Below, piece by piece: positions 33,577 to 46,101 of a stretch of 64,000 nucleotides of DNA. Position numbers and translations under genes: made by a program. The stretch is from positions 15,004,001-15,068,000 of the forward strand of contig NC_059507.1 of assembly GCF_914767665.1 (NCBI RefSeq), written 5' to 3'. The notes below the pieces were generated by a model. It did no database searches. It was not told where the DNA came from and was given only the letters and a program-made list of their open reading frames with translations. The DNA is from Harmonia axyridis (lineage: Eukaryota; Arthropoda; Insecta; Coleoptera; Coccinellidae). Numbering within the stretch: the stretch's first letter is position 1; each line of letters starts with the position of its first letter.

Positions 33577-34417
33577 AAGGGTGTTTTTTTAAGAGCTATA
33601 GAACTTTAAATTGCAATAAAACAACGATGGATTATTCGATTGTCATGAATTTTATTTATCCGCAAGATAATCTTATTGCATTACATTTTGAATATGATTT
33701 CTGGCATATGACCGCCAAGGCTGGCTCGGATGTAGTCCAATCTGGACGTCCAATTTTCGATAACATTTTCCAACATTTGTGGCCGTATATCGGCAATAAC
33801 AATGCGAATGTTGTCTTCCAAATGGTCAAGGGTTTGTGGCTTATTCGCATAGACCAATGACTTTACATAGCTCCATAGAAAGTAGTCTAGCAGTGTTAAA
33901 TCACAAGATCTTGGAGGCCAATTCACAGGTCCAAAACGTGAAATTAGGCGGTCACCAAACGTGTCTTTCAATAAATCGATTGTGGCACGAGCTGTGTGAC
34001 ATATTGCGCCGTCTGGTTAGAACCACAGCTCCTGGACATCATGGTTGTTAAATTCAGGAATGAAAAAGTTAGTAATCATGGCTCTATACCGATCACCATT
34101 GACTGTAACGTTTTGGCCATCATCGTTTTTGAAGATGTACGGACCAATGATTCCACCAGCCCATAAAGCGCACCAAACAGTCAGTTTTTCTGGATGTAAC
34201 GGTGTTTCGACATACACTTGAGGATAGGTATTCCGTACAGAACCATTATTTTCGAAATAAAATTGCACTATTTGCAAGCGTTGTTCAAGCATGCGTCTAT
34301 TAATGATGAATTGCCAAACCCAACTGTGAATAAATCATTTGACAGCTGTTAAATCGGTCTCCATCTTGAACAGTAATGCCAACTTAAAGTTATATATCTC
34401 GAAAAAAAAACACCCGT
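33577..34417 (-). mobile_element. DUF4817-type Tc1/mariner element, internally deleted (copy N2)
   Basis: The ends AAGGGTGTTTTTTTAAGAG and, as complement, ACGGGTGTTTTTTTTTTCGAG match copy N1. TA flanks both (33575-33576 and 34418-34419). The 841-bp copy lacks the HTH and the first catalytic block but keeps the rest of the transposase. Confidence 0.85.
33681..34292 (-). pseudogene. DUF4817-type transposase, HTH deleted (N2)
   Basis: The reading frame starts MLEQRLQIVQFYFENNGSVR, then jumps from NTY straight to PQVYVETPLHPEKLTVWCAL. That removes about 150 residues, including the HTH and the first catalytic Asp (FSDEAHFW). It continues GGIIGPYIFKNDDGQNV, RYRAMITNFFIPE and VQELWF. A stop follows at 34017, then CHTARATIDLLKDTFGD, then RSCDLTLLDYFLWSYVKS with the third acidic residue intact, and a C-terminal DHLEDNIRIVIADIRPQM to the end at 33681. 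It provides the intact third Asp against which N1's mutation was judged. Confidence 0.85.
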
Positions 34418-34419
34418 TA

Positions 34420-34974
34420 ATTTTGAATTATTTTCGTGGCAAGCGAAAGGTCCGGATCCAACACCATTAGAGAAGACGAAGCAGTGAGAAGGTTGAGAGT
34501 AAACTTCAGGCGGAAAGCAACAACTGAAGAAATAAGTAAGAGGGCACGTGCTTGAATAAGGAATGGTGGTGTACATTTCAAACTTAATTTATGAATACAT
34601 TTCCCACTGAAATTTTGGGTAAAATTGCAATAAAATATATTTTATTCATTACTTTTCTATCTTTGCTTCTTTCCCTATTCGAATCAAAATTTGATGAAAC
34701 AAAACTTGTGCATGCATTCTAACGAGAACTTTTTAAGGAAAAAAAGAAATAATTTTTCAAGTTTTTTGGCGAAACATTTACAATTTTTACTTCTTATACC
34801 AACTTTCAGATCATACTAATTCTTATTCAACATCTAATACAAGGCATAGTTTTGCCTTTTTCATATAAATCATAGCCTTTTCTGATAAAAATAATCACAA
34901 CTTGAATCAAACTGAGTCAATTTAAGAAAAATTGGCGAAAATGGAAGTGAGAAAAAAAAATACAAGCAGGAATT
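34420..34974. other. Non-coding AT-rich DNA
   Basis: Nothing recognised. No conserved frame and no inverted ends. Confidence 0.5.
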
Positions 34975-35695
34975 TGGGAAAAAATTGAATTTATCTCCAA
35001 AAATCGTTATACCTCCTGAATTATTAACCATAGAGCCCTCAAATAAAAACGTTTCTTAAACATCAAGTTCCGATCTAAAACATACTGAGGTTTCAAGAGC
35101 GTAGCTTGCGTCCAGGAGAAGTTGCACCCTCCTATTAATTTTTTTCTCGAAAATTTCAGATTTTTACCTATAATTTCTGAAATAATGTACTGATCGCCCA
35201 ACTGCAAACATTTTCATGATCTAACATAGTCGAATCAATCAATAAAATGATACAATATTTCCATAAAGGAACTTTTATTTTTTTTCAATTTTCTAAGGGT
35301 AAGGGAAAATTTTACGAAAATTTTTCGACAAAAATGTTTCAGGTGAGATTGAATTTGGGTTAATCAGAAATCGTCAATTCTGGCACCGCTCACCGATTCT
35401 TCGTAGAGCTCACGGTTTTGAGGAAATTCGAACTCGAAATTTGGGAGAAAATTGAATTTGCCTCCAAAAATCTTTATATCTCCTGAATTATTCGTCATAG
35501 ACCCCTCAAATAAAAACGTTTTTCAAACATCAAGTTCCGATCCAAAGCATACTGAGGTTTCAAGAGCGTAGCTTACGTCCAGGAGAAGTTGCAGCCTGGG
35601 GAATTTCATCCATTTTTTTTTTCGAAAATTTCAGATTTTTACCTATAATTTCTGAAATAATTTACCGATCACCCAACTACAAGCAAATATCTCGG
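34975..35695. repeat. Direct duplication, two units of about 240 bp
   Basis: 34980-35215 and 35445-35695 share long blocks in the same order: TCCAAAAATC.TTATA, CTCCTGAATTATT, CCTCAAATAAAAACGTTT, CATCAAGTTCCGATC and CGTCCAGGAGAAGTTGCA. Similarity is about 85-90% by eye. The 35220-35440 spacer is unrelated. No coding. They may be two copies of an interspersed repeat or a local duplication. Confidence 0.8.
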
Positions 35696-35699
35696 TAAC

Positions 35700-36890
35700 T
35701 GTTGATTTTTGGTTGGAATGATATTCCTATACTTATGCACACGGAATAGTTATGTATACTCAATACAAGTGCAGAGGCTTTGATATTTTTCCACTAATCT
35801 TATTTGTGTGAGAAATCGATCCTAACCATTCTATACAATTCACTGGGTAATTATTTTGACTGGAAGTTCATCCTCTTAATAATTCTTATGTGTGGGTATT
35901 CTAAATCCACCTACATGCCATAAACTATCGAACAACTTAAAAAAATATCTATTCCCGTGGTTCAATGAGTCATTTTGAACCGATAGGAAGAGTAAATCAC
36001 CTGCCTAGCCTATTACATAAATTTTATACGCAGAAAACCCGCAAAACGTCCATCACAAATCGTATGAAACATCCGATCCAACCTGCTTCTTTTCATTTAT
36101 GAATGAGTTACGAAATTCAGAACGGTGCAAACCTCCATCTAACCTTTCTATTCAATAACAAAGCTGACGCGTGGGCGCCATTGACTGACTATGGGGCTAA
36201 CCACATCATTTAGTGAGCATATAATTGGCGCCATGCTTGGCCTCCAGCGAATTGTGAATTGTTGTTTTTATATATTCAGAGTTCGTTTTAACTTTCGGTA
36301 AATATTGCTTAGCATAATGTGTAATCGGCATTTCCGGTCTAGGTTGATACGAGTATATGTATATGCGGAATAGTTGACTGGTGAAAGTTGTTTCTGTATC
36401 AGATACTGTTGAAAAATCGCAACCTACGGGATTTCAGTTCTTCTGACATTTGGTCCAGTTAGAGTTTTTAGAGCGATCGGTCGCCGAAGAGAGTGCTATA
36501 TCATGATTTCTATATTTTTCGAATTTTGAGCTGGCAATGGTCTCAAACGATAAGGTTGACTCACTAATGACGAATTCAAATCAAGTTCGATGAATATTGG
36601 TTCCTGAACACGATAGCTCCCGTACAGAAAGACCAAGAGACTTGAATGAATAGGTTCTAATCTCTAATGCCTTGGCTAACACTAAATAATCTCAACAAGT
36701 TTTGGTGTAACATGCCGAGTTAGTCTGATATAATTCTTCTATAGCAGAAACGATCGAAGTTGGATGATAAAATTTGAAAAAGATAAAAAAGTGGGAACCA
36801 TTCTATGTTTCTGAGCATTCCAAAGGTACCTTGGGAAAATCTTTAGTCATGGTGGCGTCGGTGTACGGGACGCCCTGTATATAGCCGATC
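35700..36890. other. Non-coding DNA with a degenerate repeat copy
   Basis: 36515-36640 matches the repeat at 4880-5070 through the ordered blocks TTTTTCGAATTTTGAG, ACTCACTAATGAC and AACACGATAGCTC. Otherwise nothing was recognised. Confidence 0.4.
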
Positions 36891-36894
36891 GGAA

Positions 36895-37545
36895 TATTTT
36901 TTCTCTAATTCTGTGGCTAAACCGTTCATTATGCATCTTGTAGAACAAAGTTCTGCAAGAATATCGCAGATTCGCACAGATCGTCTAACCCTTCTTCGGC
37001 CATTATGTGCACCCAAGAAGAATCGAGATTCATCAGAAAAGACGCCATTCCACATTCTAATGTTGACGTTCTCTGCACCACTGTAACCGTTGCCGGCGAT
37101 GCTCAACCGTCAGAGGTAACACAAGATAAGGTCAATAATGCTGCAGTCCAAAAGACCTTATCCGGCGCTAAACCGTTCAGACAGTTACAGGATGGCCTTG
37201 TTCTCCTAACCACCCATCAGCCAAAAATCAAGTTGTCGCAAATCTGTCTCTAATGGCCATATGTCTTAGACTTCGATCTTGAACTTCATTTGTGCTCCTT
37301 CGTCGTTCGGTGCCTACTCTTCTCCGATTTGGGCATTATCAAACTACGCTTGATAACATCTCATAACAGTACTTAGTTGGATTTCTGTTCATACGGTTAG
37401 CGATTTATCGAAATGACAACCCCGCCTCCTGTAGACCAATAATTCGACCTCTTTCAAATTCACTTAGCTGGCGATAAATTCCGCATACACGTGCTCTAGG
37501 CATTTCAACAACAACTTAACATCGACTTTGGATCTCCTCGAACAA
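36895..37545 (-). pseudogene. Tc1-like transposase relic B
   Basis: The minus strand reads YRQLSEFERGRIIGLQEAGL and SFR.IANRMNRN (N-terminal HTH, about 37470-37370). RRRVGTERRRSTNEVQDRSL then gives the GRPR-like hook and second HTH start. VEHRRQRLQWCRER and VEWRLF come next, and FSDESRFFLGAHNGRRRVRR (about 37040-36980) carries the first catalytic Asp. At least eight in-frame stops are present. The rest of the catalytic domain is missing. Below 36960 the sequence joins a segment shared with the 21.8-22.6 kb duplication and a GGGACGCCCTGTA end. Confidence 0.75.
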
Positions 37546-40500
37546 TATTTGAGTAACAAAAATTGGTTACATGAAAAAACCTTCATGATTTCTCCAAATT
37601 CAAGCATTTACTCCTTTCTATACTATCTATGTTTTATGAAAAAAAAATTATAATTTAAACAGCTCCTTCTAGGTGTTGCAGTTTCTTTGTCAGTTAGTAT
37701 ATGATGGTACTTGTAACTCTTCTGCCATGGATTTATCTATTATCTGTCAAATTTGCGCTTCAGAAAACTAGGTATTCTGAATTAGAGAAAATAATGTGAA
37801 ATACTCGTTCATTCAAACAACAAAATTTCTGATTATTATATTTTCGAAATCAGTTAATCAATTTGGCATATTTCTACTTCAAATGTTTCATTAGTGAGTC
37901 CAACATCATATTTAGAGATTATCACCAAGCCAGAATACGAACCTCAAAAACAATATGCCAAAACTATTCAAACCAAAGTGCAAAAACAGATTGATGCCAA
38001 ACTATCGTTTTTTTTCTTATTCTACGCGACAACAAAGAAAACACAATGCGAAACACCTGCAAGATCCAATAGAAACAATCCTTATGGAAATTCAGACACA
38101 TTATAATCGACTATGAGTCGCAAAACAGCTCCATCTCTGTTCTTAGGATAGAAGGTTTAGTCAACCGAATATCAGGTAGGTACGAAATGAAAAGAATATT
38201 ATGCATACTTTATAAATGTTTAATGTAATTCGTTTTCTCTGACGCATATAGAGGAAATAGCTGCCCACGCGTTCAGGAGTGGCTTGTGCTAATAATGAAT
38301 AGGTGACATGAGCCTGTCTCTCAGTTTCAGATCTAAGCGATCATAATGGAACCAGTTGGTCTCAACGCTTGCATCTCGGATCGAACAATGGAGCTTTGAC
38401 GAGTAAAACAGTAGCGAGTGGTATAGGATGATATCTCTTCATCTATAGCTACCATCTTTAATCGAGAACAAGTTTCAGTTCAATATGGAAATTATTGCAG
38501 TCGTTTGAAGAAAAAAGAATATTTTCTGGTGTTTGATGGAGTGCAATATATCAATCTTTCCTCAATAAGAGATTTGTATTTGATCAATTATTATTGAATG
38601 AATTATTCAGTGTTCCGGTAGGCACACCAAGAAGGAACGTAGACATTAGATACTGCTAATATATATTCTTTTGAGATAGAGCAATACAAATAATTATCAA
38701 CGTCAAACAACAAAGTATGTGAGGTGTAATCTCAGTATTAGCAGGGGAGATGTAAACGGGGTATCATACATTTCAAAGTATGATACAAGAGTTCAAATAA
38801 AAACTTCAACAAAAACTCTGTCTCCCCGTATAGATGCAGTGACTGGTTTGTGTATTGTTTGCAGAATAAGCTGACATATTTATATTGAAGGGCTTCCTCT
38901 TCATCCAAACAAAATCTTCACCATCCTTTCTCTTCACCAACGGTTCACTACTTCATAATTAGATCTGAAAACAAAAAAGAAAAGAACCAGAAAGGAGTGA
39001 TAAATTTTAGTTTCCATTATATTGAAGTTAGCGACCCATTCTAAAGAAGAATCTAAAACTGAATGGATAGCTTGGAAGCCCCCAGAAATTTTTAAAGGGG
39101 ACAAGTATTCACTAAATGATCAATGGTTTCTTCTACACCACACTAACATAGTGAGCTATCAATAGAATTCCATTTGAAGAGCATACTATTACAACGACCA
39201 TGACCAGTCCTAAGTCGATTTGAAATACACCAAATTTTCCTAGGAAGATTGAAACCTAGAACTTTTTCTGAAGAATCGTTGATTAGAATTATGTTGAAGA
39301 CATTTCAAGAACTCCATTCCGAAGTCCGAACGCCAAATTTCCTTGTCACTTTCATTAGATTGGTGGCTAAAGGTTTGCGTGACTTCAATCTGTCAGTTCT
39401 AGTATCTGATGGGAGGTAAGATACAATTGGAAATGTGTTCGGGTAGAAAACTTTTTAAAGAAACTATAAATGTTCAATATTGTCAGTAGACGTGATATAT
39501 TTTCCTCAAATTAGAGCTACATCTTTATACTCGTCATTGCCATTGAAGTTCCTTTGCTTCTATTCTTCCTGACAGTGGAGCAGATTTTTCAGCCATTAAC
39601 CTACTCGGTGGTTGTAATCGATATCTGTCGTTGAAGGTTAAATTAAAAACTTATTACAAAGTAAAGTACTGAAATTATTTTTATGTAATAATCGTTCGAG
39701 AGTGTGCAATTCTACAACTGCAGCTTCCACCAGCTCCACACATTCTTGAACAGATATCGTAGGGAACGATAATAATAATAATAATATATAAATGTGAATT
39801 ACTCGAAATGTCACACGTTAAATATTCCCTCTATGAACTCCTAGCATTGTTCAATCGGTATCATGAATATCAACATGAAGGACATAGGAACATGAAAAAT
39901 TTAGTACAGGTCAAATTTATCTACATATTGAGAGAAATAATAGTAGTATATTCTAAAACAAGTTGCAGAATTGTCTTCTGCAATGGGTATTAGACGATAT
40001 TTTCTCTTTTTCAGTCAAGTTTTGTGGAATATTGTCGAAATTAAATGAAAAATTCAGATTATATATCTCAGTGACTTTTGTATTGTATCTTGGCAGTTGT
40101 TGAAAACTGATAGGATTGGAAGTCAGTATAGACAAACACAAATCGAGAAATGAATATAACTGAAAAAGATACTGTAATGAGTTCATTACAGCACTGTTTT
40201 TAAAACTGCAGTTAACTCATTACGATACTGAAATAGAGAAACATTATTTTTCAATCAAGATTTTTATTTCAAATCAAAATATGCGAAAAAATCTTGTTAT
40301 CAACTTGTTTATTGATCTGGCCATGTATGCATGACATTTCACGCTGTCATTAAAATACTAGTTGATTAAATATCTATTACACATGGGGAAATCAAATCAG
40401 CTAAAACGTCGGTTACTGTTCGTTTTTATTCCGTTAATAAATTAAACAAGCATCCTCACATTTCATCAGAAGTAAAAAAAGTTTAAACTTATTTTTTCCT

Positions 40501-42263
40501 TCAATTCCACTTCCAAGAAACAATTCATCGCCTTAATGAAACCCAAGATAAGGCTTTAAATTTGCGAGTTAAGTCTTATATCACCAAAAATGTTACTTAG
40601 GGCCCATTAAGATCCAACCACAGATTCTTTTATTTACGAAGATATGGTCGAAAAATGCACATAGACAACCATTTGAATGATAGTTGATAATCATCTAGCA
40701 TACTTCCAGTGTTCGAGATGTCTTAGGAACCCATTCAAATTTATGTTAATACGTCCCGTAGATTACATCTGTAGCGTAATGCGAGGCGCATGCACATGAA
40801 ATTCTCATAAATACCTGAGCGCCCACCTCAATAAACCAAATTAAGGAAAGCGGACAGATATCTGAAAATCGGCATGTAAATCTTGGGCGCTAATTAAATC
40901 TCATAGTTTATATACCAGATTTGAAACTTGGAACGGTTTAAATCGTTACGAAACTATCTCATTAGGTGCCTTTCGGTAGCGATTGAGGGTCTTCATAGCT
41001 TGTTACGATTTTCATATGAAAGTGCACCGCTTCAGTGAAATAAGTTCGATTCCCTGTTTTACTGATGTATGGCCTTCTTCTTCTGCTTCCGTTGCGGTAG
41101 AAATGTGGGTCAGATGCGCGTTGAGTGCAAAATTTATGTGCGGTGTTGATATGCTGAGAGTTGACACACCTGAGGATTTGAAGCAATTGGTTCATGTTGA
41201 TCGTTTACAGTGATCGAAAAAATGCCGGCAATTAATTGATGTAGCAGAATATGAAGATATATTTTCACTTTACTGACATTCTATCAGAATAGAAGAAATA
41301 GAGACAAAATAGTGGATATGAAATATTCGAGTTAGGTATCTTCATTCGAAGTGAAATCGCCAATTTGGTTTTTTATAGGGTAGAAAAGGCTAATATTCCT
41401 CGAATTAGGTTTTCTAGAGTCTATTCACTTCGAGTAGTGGAAGTCTTCACATCCTTTCAAAAATAAGACGGAGCAATATAAACAGAGTAAATGGCATGGT
41501 TTACGCATAAAGGAACTGTTATTCTTCAAACCGTTATAAATCCTTTCCTTAATGTATGTTGGGGATCCTACTCACAACGGAATGTGGATTTCATTTGTAA
41601 ATTGATGAATTGTATATCCATTTCACAGAAGAGTAACAAGGACAATTTATTGCTTTACTTGTTGAGATATTATTCAAGTTGAGATGTTTTTGATATATTT
41701 TCTATAGATAAATATGAAATACAAACTATACGATTATGTGTATCATCCTTAATTTGGACGGACAATACATTTTACTATTCGAAGATCCTCCTGTTTGTGC
41801 GTGAACCTATTTATATTGCTCTATCTTATATCTGAACAGACTGTATGAAATTTTTGTACCAATTAAATACTTCTTGCCTCTGTTTGAAGCGTTCACAAAG
41901 CATTTTATCCTTTCGAAATTAGTTTCGTAACTCGAATTATTCAACAATAGTTCCGTAATCGAACACAAAATTCAAAGCATGCGGATATTTCAAGAACCAA
42001 TTATCGATGTTGATTTTGTGGTGAAACTTGAAAAACACCTTGCATGTATGTCTGAGTAGGTACTGTCGATTCCGTCAAATTTGAATCATTTTCTAGACCA
42101 AAATTTACAAGAGTTATTGACCGATCCAGCACTATCCTCCTGTTTGTACTAATGTAATCAATAAATATCGCATTTAGCGATGATTGAATGAGACGACAAG
42201 TGTAACGTACGTATAGGTAGATATTTAGAGGAGAATATTAAAATCCGGTGTCACTCAAACATA
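37546..42263. other. Long non-coding stretch
   Basis: No gene was recognised in 4.7 kb. 37690-37810 contains a fragment of the 22-kb repeat (GATTTATCTATTATCTGTCA and following). 39780-39790 is an AAT microsatellite. 39945-40160 is a copy of an interspersed repeat also found at 46590 (listed separately). 40700-40900 and 41080-41180 are less AT-rich and not repeated in this window. The frames at 40962-41213 overlap on opposite strands and look accidental. Confidence 0.45.
39945..40160. repeat. Interspersed repeat R, copy 1
   Basis: 'GTATATTCTAAAACAAGTTG' followed by a GAC GATATTTTCTCT..TTTCAGTCAAGTTTT block, an AATATTGTCGAAATT block and a TATCTTGGCAG block matches 46602-46850 in order. This copy lacks about 90 bp of the second one. 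A weaker third trace lies near 62060-62110. Origin unknown. Confidence 0.65.
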
Positions 42264-42528
42264 CAGTGAGGTCCAACGAAACCTCAACACCTTGATATTG
42301 ATTCTTGATTTTGAAGTGAAATTTCAGGTTCAGATAGTACTCGATAAGATCTTTAAAATGAGATCGCAACACACCTCATCTCTATTCAAAATCAAGGGGT
42401 TGTACTAACCTCAGTTAGGAGGTTGCAGATTCCCCCTCGAATCTGAAATTGACGGATCCGAGCAATTTTCCACATTTTTATTTTAAAGCCTGAATTTCGA
42501 GGTGTTAAGTTTTCGTTGGACCACACTG
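42264..42528. mobile_element. TA-flanked MITE, 265 bp
   Basis: The left end CAGTGAGGTCCAACGAAAC and the complement of the right end, CAGTGTGGTCCAACGAAAAC, form inverted repeats that continue into (T)(A)ACACCT. TA flanks both sides (42262-42263 and 42529-42530). No coding capacity. It is probably mobilised by a Tc1/mariner-superfamily transposase. Confidence 0.85.
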
Positions 42529-42615
42529 TATAATTCATTATTGTTGAATTATCTCTAGTTCTCATGACAAGGTCCTCATGAAATTTCAGATATAGCTTGA
42601 AATGGCTATTATACT

Positions 42616-42908
42616 TAGAGATTTACGGCTTGACTTGATATTCAAGCTACTTGACTTTATATTCAAGCTATTTGACTTGAGCTTGATTTGAAATCGAGTC
42701 AAGTTCAAGTGAAGTAGTACCTAGTTTTTCAATGTTATGTCAAGTATTTAATAAATAAATACTTGAATTGAGATAAAAAAAACTACAACTTGACTTGAAC
42801 TTGAGTTGATTTCAAGTCGAGCTCAAGTCAAGTAGCTTCAATATGAAGTCAAGTAGCTTGAATATCAAGTCAAGTAGCTTGAATATCAAGTCAAGCCGTG
42901 AATGCCTA
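42616..42908. mobile_element. hAT derivative 4 (CAAGTCAAG family), palindromic, perfect 8-bp TSD
   Basis: This 293-bp element consists almost only of subterminal CAAGTCAAG / TCAAGCTACTTGA repeats between the termini TAGAGATTTACGGCTTG and CAAGCCGTGAATGCCTA. The direct repeat ATTATACT at 42608-42615 and 42909-42916 is a perfect 8-bp duplication. It carries no dimerisation-domain relic. It is the minimal, MITE-like member of the family also present at 15.9, 18.0 and 53.6-59.2 kb. Confidence 0.9.
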
Positions 42909-42916
42909 ATTATACT

Positions 42917-44035
42917 CCCATAAGCAAAATGTTCACAAAAAATATAGTTTTTTTCCGATTTTCTTCCTCAATTTTCTTTGGTTATGATGATGCGATCAAC
43001 GAAAAATTTTGCAACCAGCTCGAAAGTGTTATTATTCACCTGTTGCTGCTAAAATCTTTATAAGATCAATTGTTGTTACTGAAATATTAGGTATTTCTCT
43101 TTATTGAATTTTCTCTGGTTGGTGAAAGTATAACAAATGAATCATAGACTATAATCTATATCCTCGTTATTTTTAAACCTTTTGCGGAGAATTTTCATAG
43201 TCTTCTATTCAATCACTGAATTTTGATCAATTGTTATTGAACGATCTCCAAAAAGCTTCTGACCGGTCTTTTTTTTATGCTATTTAGAAATTTTCAATCA
43301 AACAGAACCGAGCATTAAACTGGAAACTAAAATAACTTCCTGGTCTACATTGTCCTCCTAGTCAAACTCCTGCTGTTTCCAGTATTAATTTCAGATGGTT
43401 ATTTTCCCAGAACGATAAATCGAAGATATTGAAAATAAATTAAGCCCCGCTGAATGATCCCATGACACCACACAGAGACAAGAAATTTTATTATAGTGGC
43501 GGTGGATAAATTATTCGGAATTGGATAGTATGTCATATCCATGTTTCCAATCATTATATGGGATATGCATGCAATATCAGGAGAAAAAAAGCAGGAAGTC
43601 TCTCTATATCGAATTTTTGCGACAATGGATGGTGTAAATCATAAACGTTTATGGTTACACTGTGTGAATTATTCGATATTTAATATCAGTTTATACTGAA
43701 TATTGGTAACTCTGAATACTTCTCATATTTCGAATAAGATAGAAGTATGTACCTTGAAAAATTATAAATCTGTCAGATTTCAAGGAACTGCAGAAGTCAA
43801 AAGTTCTTACAGCTATTATAATAAACAGTTTTCAAATCGCTATTCATGACTCATGAGTTGACCCCAAAAAAATGGATAAAAGAACTGAGCCAAGGAAACT
43901 GCAGAAAAACTTTACTGATCATGATTCCTCATCTTAATGAATGAAATTCTGTCTATTGTTTTTATTCGGTGCCACTTAGGATAATTGTAAATTCTTCATT
44001 CATAATTATAATCGAAAAAGGGATTTTATTTTCTG
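42917..44035. other. Non-coding DNA
   Basis: Nothing recognised on either strand. No terminal repeats. Confidence 0.5.
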
Positions 44036-44039
44036 CTTT

Positions 44040-44790
44040 GATATAAAGAAATCTGCAGCTGAGGCTCATCGAATGCTCTCAAATACGAGCTTCAAGAACG
44101 GTGATTTTGACGTCAAAGACCAGGTGGAAAAGATAAAGTTTTCGGAGATGCAGAATTGGAGGCAATATTTGATCAAGACTCGTGTCAAACGCAACAAGAA
44201 TTGGCAGGATCATTGGTAGTGACGCAGCAAGCCATTACAAAACGTCTGAAAGTCATGGGATTGATTCAGAAACAAGGAAATTGGGTGCCGTACGAGTTGA
44301 AGCCGAGATATGTTGAACGGCGTTTGTTTGTTTGTGCTGCTTGCAAGGGAAAGACAGAATAGATTTCTGCATCGCATTGTGAATGGAGACGGAAATTGGG
44401 TTCATTACGATAATCCCAAACGCAGAAAATCATAGGGATATCCCGGCCATTCTTCAACGTTTACGACAAAACCGAATATTCACGGTTCCTAGGTCATGCT
44501 CACTATTTGGTGGGACCAGCTCGGCGTAGTGTATATGAAATGTTAAAAACGACTGAAACAATCACAGGCGATCGTTATCGAATGCAATTAATGAGTTTGA
44601 GCCGAGCATTGAAAGACAAACGGCCACAATACAACGACAAACATGATAAAGTGATTTTACAGCTTGACTTGTTGGGAAAGTGGTCAAGACATACTTGGAA
44701 ACATTGAAAGGGGAAGTCCTACCCCACCCGCCGTATTGTTCAGAAGTTGCTTCTTATTATCAGGAATCGTTATTCTTTCGAAATACACCA
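44040..44790 (+). pseudogene. Mariner transposase relic (copy M4)
   Basis: AEAHRMLSNT near 44055 matches the N-terminus of M3. A deletion removes SERTCREW, and after a shift the frame carries NGDFD and DQDSCQTQQELAGSLVVTQQ (44156 on), QKQGNWVPYELKPRYVERRL and FVCAACK. After another shift come LHRIVNGDGNWVHYDNPKR, the first catalytic region. AHYLVGPARRSVYEMLKTTE (from 44497) and GDRYRMQLMSLSRALKDKRP follow, then KVILQLD (second catalytic block, damaged) and TYLETLKGEVLPHPPY. The C-terminal domain is missing after about 44750. It is inactive and of the same family as M3 and M5. Confidence 0.8.
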
Positions 44791-45730
44791 CCACCAATTT
44801 TTTCTCAAAAATATGTGACAATAACAGTTGTATTATCCAATTGTAGTTCTTACTATATCGTATTTTCCTCAAGTTTCTCACCCAGAAGAATCCAAACAAA
44901 CAGCCCACTCTGTACTCCACATAAAGCTATTTTTGTCAATGACGTTGAATTTTCCGGTTGTCACATTCCACAAAATTATCCTCAGCCATATTTACATCCA
45001 TATACTTTATCCCTCCATTTTCCACATCGACTCAAATGGTCCATTGAATAATGCAGCAGCGTTCATAGAATTTCACACCACAAAAGATCTCCAGTCCGCT
45101 ATCGGACTATGAAATCTTTGAGTAATTTGAATTGTACTGGTTCTGTATAAATAATCCTTCCTACACGTAAAAATATCACATTGGACGCCTTTGCAGGACT
45201 ATAATATTCACGGACACCTGTACCCGATTAGATTACAGCATGTAGATTATTCTGCCGATTTGAGCGTATCTTGGTCGTATATTGCCCGTTTTTATTATCA
45301 AACATTACATTCTTCGATTGGGTGCAGTCCTGTCCTGTTCTAGCGAGACCACAAAAATGGAGCTTCAATATATTGGTCGATGTCGTACGCTACAATGAGT
45401 ATGTAATCTGCGAAATATATAATAATGAATCATTCGGTATGTCTGACATTTCCAACATAATGCTGAACGATATAGCACTTTAATTATTTTGATTGTAACA
45501 TGTACTCTAGTGAAAAAATTTAGGAAAGAACTGACGTTATTTCAAAATCAAATTGTGAATTTCTAATTGATTTCATTCATTTTTTTTTAAAAGATGCCTT
45601 GGGAACATAGGCATGCTGATGCTTCCAACACAATTTGCTACTTTTTGGAACACATTTTTCGATGAAACGGAAAAGCATAGGTATATAAGCACAAAAAGCA
45701 TGAAAGTTCATATTTGTTGAGCTTACTGTG
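44791..45730. other. Non-coding DNA, unrecognised frames
   Basis: Overlapping frames at 44664-45112 are in three phases and share no known domain. 45150-45480 contains a 70-residue frame with no recognisable feature. No repeats matched in this window. Confidence 0.4.
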
Positions 45731-45771
45731 TGAATCTTATGTCAATCGGTAGCCTGACATTTGGGAATTTA

Positions 45772-46005
45772 GTGACTGTGGAACGTTTCTCCGGAGCCGA
45801 TCGAGCGTTGTGCGTATTATAAATTTTCAAAAATGCAATTCTGCTACTAAAGCCTCGGGCGCCGAAGGTCATTGAAGACGTGGAACGGGTTATTCATTTT
45901 GTTCGTGATGATCCCCACCTCTTCATTTGGAAGCGTGTAAGTGCTTCGAATGTGAAACAAAATATTTACCATGAAATGGAAACCATTATGGAGCATACTA
46001 GCTAA
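45772..46005 (+). pseudogene. Transposase N-terminal scrap (Tc1/mariner superfamily)
   Basis: VERFSGADRALCV resembles the first helix of DUF4817-type or related transposases (FSGAERAFCV). About 25 codons later, out of frame, PRAPKVIEDVERVIHFVRDD and PHLFIWKR resemble the GRPR hook plus the second helix-turn-helix (..EDVERVRE....PHLSIR). Nothing catalytic follows directly. Identification rests on pattern only. Confidence 0.45.
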
Positions 46006-46101
46006 GCCTCCATCAAGAATTTTAGTGTTAGAATAAATGCAATGGTAGACATTTGGACGTTTTTCTTGAAAAATGAAATCCCAAATAGTATGTTATCGTA
46101 A

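Noticed and set aside
44680..45112. Overlapping open frames (94-123 codons) as a host gene
   Set aside because: They are in different phases. Their 5' part is frameshifted mariner sequence (TYLETLKGEVLPHPPY), and the rest has no domain.
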